Under the pieces are notes generated by a model. The model was not told where the DNA came from and ran no database searches. It saw only the letters and a list, made by a program, of their open reading frames with translations. The position numbers and the translations under genes are program-made. From Scatophagus argus (taxonomy: Eukaryota > Chordata > Actinopteri > Scatophagidae): a DNA stretch of 64,000 bases. The stretch covers positions 2,287,627-2,351,626 of the forward strand of contig NC_058495.1 of the NCBI RefSeq assembly GCF_020382885.2. Direction: 5' to 3'. Positions 12,584 through 25,900 of this stretch are shown here, piece after piece (positions within the stretch are counted from its first letter, which is position 1; every line of letters starts with the position of its first letter).

Positions 12584-15500
12584 GTTGCCATACGTTCAAA
12601 TTCTGGTGTTGTGACAGCCCTAGTTCTGAAGAGTTATTATTTTATGCAAATTAAGTGCTCAGGTTTGGAACAATGTAAGGGATCAACAACAGGGATTGCC
12701 AACTTACCACCCTGGGCTACTAAGCCGAGCAACTCTCTTGCTGATTGGAAAAGTGAAAAGAATTTAACTTGCACCTTTTTACAGAACTGTTGAAGGAAGT
12801 GCCTAAGGTGTGAGCCCTACACGTACAACTGTAAATGTAAATGTAATGTACTGACCTATACAAGTTGGACAACATGTCTCCTCCTCTTCCCACTGTACAA
12901 AAGCGAGGCCAAATATCCAAGATAGGAGTGCTGTCATCGGAGCCTGCAACAACACGGTAGTGATCAGGCATTGGAGCTGCGTCATTTAGTTCCTGCCCAT
13001 ACACCCATCTGAACCAACTACAAGCAGATCTTAGCTGTCAGTCATGATGTGTTAACGCATTATTTTAACATCAAATAAGTAATTAAAACCAAACTTGAAC
13101 TCTCGAACATACAAGTGTGAAAAGAACTCCTGGAAACAAGAGTTTAGATGGGTGGTGTTAGAGGATGTGGGCACAACTCCCAACTGTGCATTGCACAGAT
13201 TTCTGTGAGTTTAAGGAAAAGATGAATAAGATTAAACGATTCGTTTCAGTCTGTGTTATTATTGTCTCAGTCCATCCAGGGGCAGTCAGAGAAACTGACC
13301 ACTTGAGGTCACCTGTTAATGTCATATCTAAAGTAATTAAACACTTTCATTGGTGGTATACATAACATTACTCAATAATAGTCATGTATGTTCAAAAGCA
13401 AGAACAATGGTCCAGTTATAGTTTCAGAGAAATGCTTGTGGCAGTGGTTTCATGTTGCTGTGTTTGTTCCACTGTTCTAAACCCTGGAGGTGAGACGTGA
13501 GTTACAATTTAACCAGAGATTCTGTCGTTCTGTCTACCAGCTGTTTGTCACTCACACTCCCGTCTGAAATTGCTGAAAGGTGATCACCGAAATTAGTTAT
13601 GTAGTGAAGATTTGTTTTTGAACAGCAAAAAGGCAAAGTCCTTATTTATTGACAAACACTACAATCATGTGCAGCACTATAGTGCTGGCCAAGGTTAAAT
13701 GTAGAGACACCAACTTACTGGGAGCATATTAACAGCCAAGATGTGGTTTGTATGCCTCCACACCATAAACTGCACATTAAATAGTGGACTGAGTCACTGC
13801 TAGGTCGCCCATAGGTTTCTGAAGACCTATGCAGTACATGAAGTTTAATGTGGGCGACTCTGACCATCACCATCTTGGAAGAGCCTGGCTGCACCCAACT
13901 CCTGCCTGATCAAAAAATGTAAAATATCAAAAGTGTAAAAGTTTTACAGTTCAGAGTCCAGAAGTACAGGTAAGCAATTCAAGAGAGAAATTTCTGGCTT
14001 GAACTGTCACATGCTAAAGGTTGTAAGGATATGCTTATTATGCAGCTTGAAACTGAATGAGAAGATCTGTCCATGCAGGTACAGCAGTGCTGGACGCTCC
14101 CTCCTGGAGCCTCTGATGCAGCGTTACTGGGAATGGCTGGTGGGACGAGTCCCCTCTTGGATTGCTCCAAACCTTATCACCATAATCGGCCTTGCCACCA
14201 ATGTCTTCACCACCCTGGTGCTGGTCTACTACTGCCCAACTGCCACTGAACAGGTTAGTCGTCACTGTGTAGGGTCTTCATGGTAAAGCATATTAAACAC
14301 GCTAGAATTCACATCATCGACACACATACTGTTTTCATACACTAATTAATGCCAGTTGCTTCTGCTCGACTGTTGCCATTGAAAACATGCAACTCATGCA
14401 GAGTAGTGAGTAGTAATGAAAGAAGTGTTGAATTTGCATTTGCAGCAAATTCAAACAGAAGTGGATCATAAAACAGGGAGGCTTCTTATCAAAACATGAT
14501 CAAATATTGGAAAATTAGAAATTAAGGCCTGTTGTAAACTAAACAGTCAAATGCAAAATCAGATTGTGAGATTTGCTTTAAATTGTTGTAAAATGTTGGT
14601 TACTAAACTCTGTATTAAATTTTTTGGAACAGCTAACTTCTGTGTGATACATGTATAAACAACAGTATTTATATTAATAGCTATTTCCCCTGGATGTCAT
14701 GGGCCCAGAGCCTTTGCCTCTGCTGCCTAGCAGACAGTGGTGAGCACATTTGATTACAGGGATTATTAATAAGCATCACCTTTTGTTATGAGGGAATGTT
14801 CAGACTGTCCAGTCATAAAGAGTAGCAGATGCTGTCTTCGGGTGTCAGTACTGTAATTACTGACCAAAGCGTGTTTCTTTATTCATGAGTATTACACACA
14901 TTGTTGTACACTGTATAAGGTTTTTCATTCTATGTGTTGTCACCTGATCTGATGAGTTCTGAAGCTCTGAACTTGGAACTTACTCAAATCAGTTTTGTTT
15001 GTGGCCTTCAAGGTAGGGTGAGTGACAACTGCTTGGATGTGTGTGTGTGTTCTTTCAGGCTCCTCTCTGGGCATACCTGCTGTGTGCTGTGGGTCTGTTT
15101 GTCTACCAGTCATTGGACGCCATAGACGGGAAGCAGGCCAGACGCACCAATAGCAGCTCTCCGCTCGGCGAGCTGTTTGACCACGGCTGCGACTCCCTTT
15201 CCACTGGTCAGTTTTTTTTCCCCCTATTTGACGCTGTGTTCCGCTGTGTCCCAGTGAATCTGAAGCCCTTTTAGTAGTGCCTGCACTCATGTGGGTTGTC
15301 TCCGCAGTGTTTGTGGTGTTGGGAACCAGTATAGCAGTGCAGATGGGCACCAACCCAGACTGGATGTTCTTCTGCTGCTTCGCCGGGATGTTTATGTTCT
15401 ACTGTGCCCACTGGCAAACCTATGTGTCAGGAACGCTGCGCTTCGGCATGTGAGTCAGCAAGATTGTTTTTTTGTTTAAAGGAATAAGTAGAGCATTTGC

Positions 15501-18500
15501 AGCCATTTGTCTGTCAGTAATGCTCATATCAGGGGTTAGAATTCAATCCTTAGCAGGTTGGTTAGTAATGTTATTTTTCTACCAATGTGATACCTGAATT
15601 ACAGTACTGATTCCAAAATATGTTGCAAAAGCTTTTCTCCACATTTAACAAAACACTCCAAATGCATATCAAGTGCATAGGTATTTCATGTTTTTCTGAT
15701 GATTAAAAAAAACATGCTAATTTAGTCAAAAGAAAATGAACTGATTGTGTATTTAAATTAAATCTGATCAAAAAACAGGACATGGTTCAAGGGCATCACA
15801 GCTGTCAAATGTCCTTCTGTTAGTAGTATTTAGTTTGTGTTTTCCTTCTTTCTCTCATTGAGTCTTTGTTTTCTGTCGCTGTAGTTAAAATGAAGATTTG
15901 AATTTCCTGTTAGTCAGTTGTCAGTAGAACAACTGGGTTATACTTTAGTGTCAGTCATTTCATGAGATTGTAGCAGTTAGGTGTGGAGTAGTTGAGATGG
16001 AGTAAATGTGGGTCTATTTTTTGTATAGATTTGACATAACAGAGGTGCAGATCTGTCTAGCAGGATTACAGATGCTCACAGCCACTGTGGGTCCCTGCCT
16101 GTGGAACATGATGGTAAACCTTGTGGCTGTTGCTGCATGGCTCACTGCTGTCTTCTTCCCCAGTGGCTGCTTACTAGCATGGAGTCAATATGAACAATCT
16201 GAATTCAGTCCATTCTGCTCAAAGGTGCAGTCAGTCAAATCTATCTCTTCAGTAGCATCAGCTGACAGAAAACTGCTTTACAGCTGCTAGAACTGACAAA
16301 TACTCGTGTCAGACTGTCATGGAGGTTTTCCACAGAGCCAGCAGGAAATATTACATGAAATGCTTAAAATCAAGTTTGACTTTTAAATCCAGACACACTG
16401 TTGAGTGTTTGTAAAGTGCAACTCTGGCAAGTCACTCTGGAAATCTATTTTATAATCAACAGATTTAACCAATTCACATCCCATTGTAAAAATTGCAAGT
16501 GTCGTAGTACGCAGCAGTAATAGCAATTACCTCATGAACTCTCTCCAGGAGTCTGCCTTGACTGAGTGGGGCAATTGAAAATCATTCTCTAAAACAGTTG
16601 GCGTCGCAATTAATCTATTTATGGGCTAGTACACATAATAATGAACAGAAAAAAAACATGATAAACACACAGTAAACATTCAACAACTTTCTGACAGTGC
16701 AGAGTTCAGATGGATATCAGTCTGGTGTCCAGTGCTAACCATGGCTAACCTAGCTTAGCATGAAGACTGGAAGCAGGGGGAAATGGCTGTGCAAAGTTCA
16801 AAACGACACGTATGAATGCCTCTTAGGTTCACAAATTGATACTCATTATCTGTACACACACTGAAATGTAAAAACGACAATTTGTGGTTGACAAGCGACT
16901 GGGTGCATGTCTGTCTGGAGTTTCCTATATGTGCTTAGCAGTGGCACAGTGACAAAAACATTCTAAAATATATCAGCAGTCATTGAGTCATTTTTGTTAA
17001 AAAAAAAAAAAAGCCAGTGAAATATTATTGACTGCATTTTTAATGCAGTGATTTTTTTTCCTGTTTAATCTTCAGTTCTCCATTAAACATGAGTAGCGCA
17101 GAAGAATAGCATCCCGTCAGTTCCATGTCCAGCAGTGTGTTGTGGAAGAAGGCTTCAGGATGACTGTGTGCTGGTAGATGTCACTAATCCTTCCTGTAAA
17201 CTCTGCTTTCTCCTCCCACTCAGCATTGATGTGACTGAGGTGCAAATCTTCATAATAATCATGTATTTGCTGGCCGCCGTGGGAGGATCTGCTTTTTGGC
17301 AGTCACTGGTAATTGTGATCGGTTCTAATTCTTACAGACTGAGATTAATGAAACAAATGATGTCATAATTATGTAAAATTGCTTTTGTTGGTACATGAAG
17401 GACTGCTCTAACATTCTTGTTTTATTAGAATTATTATTAGAAATGCAGAGAATGTCAGTGTGAATGCTTTCACTTTTCTCTAACATTACTCATGATGTTT
17501 CACTGTGGATATAAAAGTGAATATACTCACAAATCACAAAACCAGCTGGAAAATGACAGTGTTGATCAACACATCATCAGATGTTAATGTTTGACCGTTA
17601 TTGTCATTCCTTAATTTCAGTGTTTTCTGGTCTTGACTCATAGATTCCGATCCTCAATATCCAGATGAAAATGGTTCCTGCCATCTGCACATTTTTAGGA
17701 GCCATCTTCTCCTGCACCAATTACTTCAGAGTCATTTTTACAGGAGGTGTGGGCAAAAACGGATCCACAATAGCAGTAAGTTTGAGAACTTTAGTGCTTC
17801 TCCTGATTAGTTAGGCCTGTCTGTCAAGGTGGATATTGTTCCATCACAGATAGATCACTATAGAAAAGCTTTGATAATTTTTATCCCCTAGTTGTGCCTG
17901 TCTTTTTTTGTTAGCAGGACATTTGTCTCTAAAATACATTAGCAGTTTCTTTGTCAGTTCTATCACTGATAACTTCTCTGCGCCCACTTGTCCCAGAGTT
18001 GTTGGCCGGCGTCTCTTTTTTTAGATTTTCTTAGCTGCTGTTAATTAACAATAAAATTGTGTTAGTCAACCACATCGAAAATCAAAATGGTCAGCCACTG
18101 TCATTGCTAAATTTTCTGGTACTTTTTAATGTGATTCAAAGTTTTGAAGCAGAATAAGTACGTTGTTTTTCCATTAGCAGCAGTTCAAACATATTCTGTC
18201 AGAGCAGCTCTCCTTTTTTGTGTTTTTGTTCTTACCTAACCATCTGTATGTTTATTGTGTTTTTGTGTGTCTGTCTTCAGGGAACCAGCGTCCTCTCTCC
18301 AGTCTTACATATTGGTTCAGTTATAATTTTGGCAATGATGATATACAAGAAGTCTGCTGTCCAGCTCTTTGAGAAACATCCATGTCTTTATATCCTGGCA
18401 TTTGGCTTTGTCTCGGCCAAAATCACCAATAAATTAGTTGTAAGTCAAACCTGCTTCTTTGTACGGGGGAGGTCAAACACAATTCTGAACAATTTGAACT

Positions 18501-20162
18501 CGGGGGGGGGGGGGGGGAGTAAAAAGTTTAAGGAGCATTTTGAGATATTTAGGTTAAATCTCAGCAGACATATGTTCTAGGATGTGTTCAGTATAGCCGA
18601 GTATATTACAGATTACAGCAGAGGGAGACTGCTAGCCTAACTCAAAGAGAGAAAAGGTTACCTCCACAGAACTCCAAAGCTGGAAGCTCTAACTAAAAAT
18701 TAAAACTAAAACAAAAAAAAAACCTAAGCTAAAACTCACAAAAAAAGGGATCAGTAGAATGTTAAGAAATGTTACTGTTATGTCAAAAGCATCTATATAT
18801 TGTATTACAGACATATTAACTGAGGTTAACATGCTAACCAGCTCAGCCCGTCCTGTGTCATTATACCGCTTTGTACCTCAAAGTGATGGTCAGAAAGTAT
18901 AGCTCAGCCCTGTGAAGGTGGCCACTGTCTCAAACTGGCCCTCGCCAGTCCATTAGTCTGTGGTTACTCTGGTGATAGACTGCCCCTGTTTTGTTGGGTG
19001 AATTTAATGGGTAACCAATTCTTACATATCGCACCTTTAACATTGGCTGAATTATAAAAGAAGAATTCTCTGTTGAGAACTTAGGCTAGCCGTCGTTCAT
19101 CATCAGAAAGTATATTTAACATCTTACAAACGATAACGTGTCTGTTTCTCTAATTTCAGCCTTTGCCTTGTGAACTGGTTATTCTAAGTTTGTATTTGAG
19201 CTGTTTTTACCACATTAGTTTTGAGTTCATTTTGTTGCCATCTCAACAAAAGTTGTTAGTAACTAGACCTTATTGCAGAGAAATACAACATTTATCCCAA
19301 CATACTGATAAAACCACCATACTAAAAACGAAAAAGTGCACTTTACAGCGTCAAAGGTTTACCGTTTAGAGATTTCAGTGAAGAAATGTTAACTGTTGTC
19401 TTTGATGCTGACAGTGTTTTACTCTATCCACAGGTAGCACATATGACAAAAAGTGAGATGCATCTCCATGATTTAGCCTTCCTGGGACCAGGATTATTGT
19501 TCCTGGATCAATATTTCAATAGTTTTATTGATGAGTACCTGGTGCTGTGGATCGCATTGGTAAGTATACATGAAAGTCTCATTAATGAGGTAGTGACTCG
19601 TATTTTTATGAGCTATGATGACAGATATATGGCATGCTAAGTCAGAATAATGGGACTGTGACCCTACATCAAAAGTGTGCAGTACTATATACACCGTTGA
19701 CATGTATAAAAACGTACGATGCGCCTCCACGTCCTCCCATTGTACAAAAGTTAATTAACATTTTGACATAAGATTATGTAATTATGACAACCAGTCAAAA
19801 GTATCATTTTTTTCAAGTTGAAATTATAAGACACAAAGTCAAAATTAAGAGCTAGTGTATCAGAACTATTAAATGTTGAACATTTTAAACATATGAAGTA
19901 AAACACGTGACTCCTGTTGTACCTTTTTATAGTTTTTTTTACCTTCTGATACTGTGTTACTATGTGTTTCCATAGTGTGTAGATCTCCCCTGTTTCTGCT
20001 TCAAAAGAGTGACGGTGTTTTGTTTTTCCTCTCCCACAGATCATTTCCTTTTTTGACTTGGTGCGTTACTGTGTCAGTGTTTGCAACCAGATTGCCTGCC
20101 ATCTTCACATTTTTGTTTTCAAAATCAAGCCTTGTTCAGTGCTCAGTTCAGCTCCTCACTGA
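11944..20162 (+). CDS. cept1: Choline/ethanolamine phosphotransferase 1
   Basis: Final enzyme of the Kennedy pathway. It transfers phosphocholine or phosphoethanolamine from the CDP-alcohol to diacylglycerol in ER/nuclear membrane. Coding exons: 11944-12134, 14079-14253, 15059-15206, 15308-15449, then one of 16029-16113 or 17224-17308, then 17644-17775, 18281-18439, 19434-19559, 20040-20162. Either version gives 426 residues (human CEPT1 is 416). The catalytic CDP-alcohol phosphotransferase motif is intact at residues about 142-167: D142, D145-G146, A149-R150, G159, D163 and D167. Multiple transmembrane helices follow, and the C-terminal region ([22 protein letters not shown]) is strongly CEPT1-like. 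The N-terminus ([11 protein letters not shown]) is typical of CEPT1 rather than selenoi. The ATG at 11944 is the first in frame after the acceptor at 11831; a second Met lies at codon 28. The fifth intron holds the extra exon described separately. Confidence 0.95.
12546..12576. repeat. (TA)n microsatellite in cept1 intron
   Basis: Perfect TA dinucleotide run in the intron after the first coding exon. Confidence 0.9.
16029..16113 (+). CDS. cept1: cept1 alternative exon 6a (transmembrane segment, variant form)
   Basis: This 85-nt exon is flanked by an acceptor (TTTTTTGTATAG) and a donor (GTAAAC). Joined to the AT left by the preceding exon, it reads [13 protein letters not shown]..., ending LWNMM, and it leaves phase 0 for IPILNI in the next exon. 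It aligns with exon 6b without gaps: 10 of 28 residues are identical, including D-T-E-V-Q-I and the W near the end. It is thus a tandem duplicate of the canonical exon that has diverged while staying open. Human CEPT1, as I remember it, matches 6b better. It would supply an alternative TM5-like helix. Confidence 0.85.
17224..17308 (+). CDS. cept1: cept1 canonical exon 6b (transmembrane segment)
   Basis: This 85-nt exon follows a strong polypyrimidine acceptor (TCTCCTCCCACTCAG) and ends CAGTCACTG before GTAATT. It reads [13 protein letters not shown], ending FWQSL, very close to the human CEPT1 segment. Splice phases are identical to exon 6a. Using both exons, or neither, would shift the frame. 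Confidence 0.92.
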
Positions 20163-23100
20163 GGACACGGCGGCCATTACTGACTCTGTCCCTTCCTGTT
20201 AGTCGCACTCATCTTTTCTTCCCTCTGTTTTCCACGTAGAGATGCAGGGGATGATGTGGTGTTTGTATGTGCTTCTGCCAACTGAATGTAAGGACAAATA
20301 TTATAAGATACTGGAGTATTACTGTCTTTTTTTTTCACCAGTGTAGAATTAAATTTTGTACCAGTTTCACCATCTGACCCAGTAATAAGAATTCTTCCTA
20401 CAAACTCATGGTTACACAGAGCAAATATTTCATGAGAGTACAGGTGCTACAGGAGAGAAACTTAAGCGTGTTTTAACTGTTCTTGTGCAAAGAAAATGTA
20501 TAGGAAATGAATCACAATTTGCTATTCATGATTATAATTTTTGTAATATTTGCGCGACTTTACCTTTTGCTATTGTACATACCAAACTGTTAGGGTGTCT
20601 GTGCTTCTCGTTTAAGTTAAAAATCCTGCTTTGACGCATTTATAAACTTTTTTTTTTCTTTTTTTTTCATGTTCTTGATTTTAAAACGCCTTTATCTCCT
20701 TCACATCACATGAATCTGTGCAGCTGTTTCACGTCAGGAAAATGTGGTTTTGGAGGAAATGTAATGTCAACTTTGTTACGTATTTTACTTATCAAAATGT
20801 CCTTCTGCGAAATAGTCACTGCCAATGTTTTTCATTTAGTTTGTCAACTGGAACTCCTTGGTGGAAATGCCACGTGGGCTTTTTTTTGGGTGCTATTCAA
20901 GGCAGGGTAAAGATTTTGTGTGTATTTATTGTCATAAGTAATGTTATTTGCCGATATGTTCGTTATGAGGATTCTGATTTGGTTAGCGGTTCACGGAGTT
21001 AGGTTATAGTCACAGGTCAAGAGAGGTCAAGAGGGAAAGACACAACAGCCAACGTTTTTTTCCACTTAGAAGTTTTCACATATAAATCATCTAAACTCAA
21101 AGCTTAAGATGGCCCCCGATTAAGAGGCGTGTGGAGAAAAGGTGCAGCTACAAAGTTGGCCTTTGAGGTCCAGAGTGAACTTTGATACTCGGATGTTCCC
21201 TCATTTTGCAGTTTGTAAGAACAAAGCTCAAGGTGTTTTAAAGAGAATGTGAACAGGCCCGTCCTTCTTAGGGGCTGTGGGTATTTTGAATCAGTTCTAA
21301 GCTCAGAGTTCTCCATCACTCCGTTAGCCATCACTCTGCTGATTATCATCTTCGTTATTATTATTAATGTTATTACTGTTACATAGGTCTGTCATTGTCA
21401 ACAAATCCCATGAAATTTTGTCTCTCAGTGCTTTCTGACCCCCCTGATGTGTTCATTTAAAAAAAAAAAGTAATTTCAGTAATTTCCTTAAACAATTGCT
21501 ATATAGGGGCTATTTTCATTGTGGATTAATCCATATTTTCAGTTCTAGTGAGTATTTTCAGCAGCAGGAGGGTGTATGTGGCACTGAATCTAAATCCAGT
21601 GTGTATGGCCATGGTAATGAACGGACATGTCTGCAGCAGTGTTGCTCTCTTGAATTTCTTTAATAGCTCTGTGGCACAGAGCAAGAAGATATTCAGATTT
21701 TGGATGCACAGACAGATTCCTGTTAGTGGATCATTTCATTGTTGACCTTGGTCTTTTCATAGGATTTGTTGGCTAATAACCAGACCACTTCTTTACCTGC
21801 CACCTTTACCATTACACTGAATGTTACACTCCTTCTTGTATTTCTGGTGGATGCCACTACAAAGACTGAATCACCGTTTTAAAAATGTGTTCATGATACC
21901 AGAACCTGGTTGACACTGTGTTTCCCCCAAAACATGCCTGCTACAGCTGAGCAGGTGCACTTGGACTGAATATGTTGGAGATAAGTTCTCACGATGACAT
22001 TACCATTTTTAAGGTGGTGACTGATGAGAATCAGATCAAACTTTCTGACAATTGATTTAAAAAGCTGTTTATTTAAAGTGGCTGCTGCTCACTCCACCTC
22101 CACATCTACCAACATCATCTTATACTGTCACAGCACCTTATACTGACCGGGTGTTGTTAATGTTGCTGCTTCTGGAGAGAACCTGTACTGATAGCTTGTA
22201 TTAATGTGGACAACATCTTTGTGCTTAACAACAGAGATTCATTTCTTGCTTTTGCATATTGTGCCTGTTTTATTTGTGTTTCATACAACAGTTCCATCTG
22301 CAGACACTGTAATAAGCCACTGCAATTTGTTAAAGTGTTCTAGAAGATGTTGGCTGTAGTGAGGGTCATTAGTGTACAATACTTCAGAACAGGGCGGTTT
22401 GGTCGTGAACCACAGTTATCTGAACACTGTTGGTCTGATTCATAGAAAACAGTGTTGAAGGGTCAATTCATATGAGTCACAAACATATTTGTCCTCGGCT
22501 GCCTTCTGGTATCTTAAGGTGGATTATTAGAGAATTACCAAGAATATTATGAGATTTATAGAATGAATTTAAATGACTAAAATAAAGGTTTAGTTTTATG
22601 TTAAAAAAGATTATGCATATAAGGTATGGAATTTAGAAAAAGATCAGAAGAAAAAAGTGCTTTCAAGGTTATGGTTTCAGTATTTTGAAAATGTAATAAT
22701 TATGTGATAATTAAGATCTGAAAAGGTTGAAACAACATTTCAAGAAAAAGCTGTGATACTTTGTGAAAATAGGAAAACAAATTCTTTTCTTTTGAAAGTT
22801 GCCAATGTTGGGGAAAAATTCCAAATTGTATGAAAAAGGGAAATTTGGCCAAAAAAAAAAATTCAGTATTTTTACAATAGTTTTTTCTGATGGAGTCGTT
22901 TCAATACCTGCAGCACTACAAACTTAATTCCATCCACCTCTGTTGTATGAGGCTTGAAGGCAGACGTTTCAGTGGAGATCTTAATATCTTGACGTATAAA
23001 AGACAATTTACATGATTAGCTACTAATTGGGGTTTTTAATGGGGAATTTATATTTGTAATTTGTGTGAACGAACCCTTAAAGGAAGAGCTCGACGGTGGC

Positions 23101-23663
23101 ATAACTAAAGACACACTTCTCTTCGAGTGCTCTAATATGACAGATCAAGTGGGTGTTTTCATGCTTTATTTTCCACAGTGGATGTCTCTTACAGTCATGT
23201 CTGTTCACACTGGGTGTTGGGGGAGAAAATGGGAAAATAATAGTAATAATAATTATCCCCTAATCTGCATGTGTATCATACTGCTGTACAATTTGTACTA
23301 TAGCTTTGTATAACTCACGACCTGAAACCCACAACTGAACAACTTTTCATAATAACTCTGTGTATATGCTCATGTGCATATAGTTACTGATGTCAGGTCA
23401 ACTCTTTCATTGTTACTAGTAAAAGTTTGCCTTAAACACGTTTGTTTTCTATTGTTTCTATGATTTGTTATTGAGAAGAAACCTTTCATGGTGAGCGTTT
23501 GTCACTGTGTGTATGTGTGTGTGTGTGTGTGTGTAAAAATGTGTCTTCTGTTGGCCAGAGTGCCAGCTCAGGTATATCACCAGTATGCAGAACAATGTCT
23601 TAGAAGAATTATAGTAAACAAGATCACCTGACAATCTCTTCTTCACCTGCCAATGCAAATAAA
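20163..23663 (+). other. cept1: cept1 3' UTR and flank
   Basis: No further coding exon is seen after the stop. AATAAA occurs at 22580-22585 and 23658-23663. The latter is followed by GT-rich sequence, so the 3' UTR may reach about 3.5 kb. The exact poly(A) site is not determined. Confidence 0.45.
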
Positions 23664-23944
23664 GGTCCCACTCCTGTCTGGAAGAAGGTTTCTGCTGTGT
23701 TTTACTGGAAACGGAACCTGCTGGAGTCATCATCTCGTTCCTTGGTCTGTGGAAAACCACTGATAATGCCACTGAGAACAACATGGAGCATCGTGTACAC
23801 GGATGCTGTGTTTCTTAAAGGAATAGTTCAACAGTTTTGGAAATAACGCTGGTTAGTTTTGCAGCGCAGTGATCACACAAGCCGTTTTAATGTCTCTTAG
23901 CAGGATAGCATTGACTGTATGGTGTATATATGTCATAAGAAATA

Positions 23945-24022
23945 ATGGTAAATGGACTTGCATTTGTATGGCGCTTTTTAAGTCTACCGCCTCCTCAAAG
24001 TGTTTTACTACAATTTTGCAGC
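23945..24022 (+). repeat. Fish retroposon fragment
   Basis: The phrase TAAATGGACTTGCATTTGTA followed by TGGCGCTTTTTAAGTC and CTCAAAGTGTTTTACTAC is typical of a common fish LINE/SINE segment. It is short and truncated. Confidence 0.55.
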
Positions 24023-24373
24023 TTCAACTGAGGCCGCACATGGCGTTGCTTCGCCCTGCTAGCCTGCGAGGCAGCATTCGGGACAGAAACATTCCACAGA
24101 TTTGACTTGTTGTTGTTGTCAAAGCGCATGCGCGTTTCACTCTTGACTGAGCTACAACGACGCGGTGACAGCTTTTAAACTTTATTTTTAAATGGACACC
24201 TGCAGTACACCACCAGGGATCAGGGACATTTGATGTAAGTCTGAACACCAAAGCCAGTCTGGAAACTAGTGATTCAATGGGTTTAGTCGCCCTGGGAAGA
24301 TAATGGTCGTTGGAGGACACGAATAACCCAAGTGTCATTATGTTAAACCGACTTTCTGTCAGAATGAGTCTGG

Positions 24374-24383
24374 TTCACGTGAC
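24374..24383. promoter_or_regulatory. dram2: CLEAR-like E-box upstream of dram2
   Basis: TTCACGTGAC matches nine of ten bases of the palindromic CLEAR element GTCACGTGAC, bound by TFEB/TFE3 in lysosomal and autophagy genes. It lies at the start of the probable dram2 promoter region (about 24360-24730), 1.6 kb before the first coding exon. A donor at 24729 (CACACG then GTAACG) could end a non-coding exon. The function is inferred from motif plus gene identity. Confidence 0.45.
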
Positions 24384-25084
24384 GGTACTTCTTCAGTCTC
24401 GCGGCTGTGTGGTCGGCAAACAAAACTGAAAACGTAGAAATAAAACGCTGAAATTGTGGACCGCTATCGACGTTAGCTTGCTAATTCTTACCTACAATCG
24501 TTATTTTTCCTAAACGTTTTGATGTATATTCGATAAACTAGCTTACTTAGTGTATGCTTCATGTGTTTATGCGCATGTATACTCAGTGTGGGTCGCGGCA
24601 TGTGGCCTTTTGAACGGAGATTTGGTGTGTGCCATTCTGGTTCCGTATCAGCGACATAGTTAATTGTACACACTCTGACTTTCTGTTTCACTTCCTCAAT
24701 GAACACAAAGGACTTTGCTCTCCACACGGTAACGTTACGCTGTTATTAATCTTTTATTTCTGTTTTTGTTATCGAATTAAGTCCCCGGTGAAGCTGTGAA
24801 TGGAGGACCCTCTGATTAGGTTCACTCTCATCAAGTACATGAACTGTCTTAGGACGGATGTTACTGAGTGTTAAACTGATTTATGACAGATCGGAATATT
24901 AAAATGCCCTGTACTTTTACAGGTTGTTAAATTTGCAGATTATTTTCTCTCTTTTTTTTTGCTATTCAATGTCAAACAGTAATAAAACATGACTTTTTCA
25001 CAGGAAAGAAAGCAGTTTTGCTTGGAAAAATTTGATTGGTCAAAATAGTAGTTATTTTCTGCCAGTCATCGAAGTGTTAAAACA

Positions 25085-25300
25085 GTCCCATCCATCCATT
25101 TGTACTCACAAAGACGGATAATCACATATGCTCACACAGTCACGCTGAGGGGCAGCGAAGCGCAGCCAGTTAACACAATGTGCGTGTTTTGGGGACTGTG
25201 GGAGGAAGCCCACGCAGGTACAGCGTGCTAACTCCGCCCAGACCGGGATTTGAGCCCAGAACCCTCATGTTGTAAGTCAACAGTGCAAGTCACTGCCCAA
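25085..25300 (-). mobile_element. Truncated, diverged copy of the same SINE family as 734-1098
   Basis: CATCCATCCATT at the left, then GTGGGAGGAAGCCCACGCAG, CAGACCGGGATTTGAGCCC and AACCCTCATGTTGT occur in the same order as in the SINE at 734-1098. The B box is degraded and the middle is deleted. Confidence 0.75.
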
Positions 25301-25627
25301 CTTTAAATTATTTCAGCTTCATTAAATATTGTTTTTAAATCATTTCATATAATACTCAATAATATCCTCACGTCAACACACAAAAAGCTACAGTTTCCTT
25401 CATTAGTAGACAGTCAAGGCAAAGCGTATGCCTTAAATACATTCATTTCTGTTATTTTGGACAGATTTTTCCAGGATCATTAAAATCTAACATTTACTTT
25501 GTTAACAGAGTAGGAAAAAAAATAAGAGAAATGGAGCCTTGCAGTTGATGAGAAGTAGCAGCTTCACCTGTTTTCAATTGAGTTTGTCAAAACTTATTAG
25601 CAAATGAGCACATTCTCCTTTATTTAC

Positions 25628-25900
25628 ATAAGATGAGATAAGAACTTTATTGATCCTGCAGGAAATTGTTGTGCCAGGGTTGCAATACAAAGAGGCAAAC
25701 GAAAGTATCAAGTAATCACACAAAATATAAAATAACAGAGTAATAGAAAAAATAACTGAGTACTATAAAAACATAACGGAGCATATACATGACAGAAATA
25801 ACTGCAGATAAGGTGCGGAATGGAACGGAGAAGGTGCAGATGCAATCTTAAAGTGTTTACGCTGTGCACAAGCATCTCGACTGTTTTGGAATCTGGGTTG
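25628..25900. repeat. Retroposon-like tail sequence
   Basis: AGATGAGATAAGAACTTTAT followed by TGATCCTGCAGGAAATTG is the motif at the end of widespread fish retroposons. The A-rich continuation to about 25900 is probably the same insertion, but its right boundary is unclear. Confidence 0.5.

Noticed and set aside
13800-13860. Nested inverted repeats (GTCGCCCA/TGGGCGAC around CATAGGT/ACCTATG)
   Set aside because: Too short and isolated in a cept1 intron to support a transposon or RNA gene; kept only as a note.
14940-15353. Antisense open frame of 137 codons over cept1 exons 4 and 5
   Set aside because: It overlaps two conserved plus-strand exons and their introns and carries no recognised motif.
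18502-18517. Run of about 16 G in a cept1 intron
   Set aside because: A homopolymer in low-quality context, probably ordinary simple sequence or an assembly artefact, without further structure.
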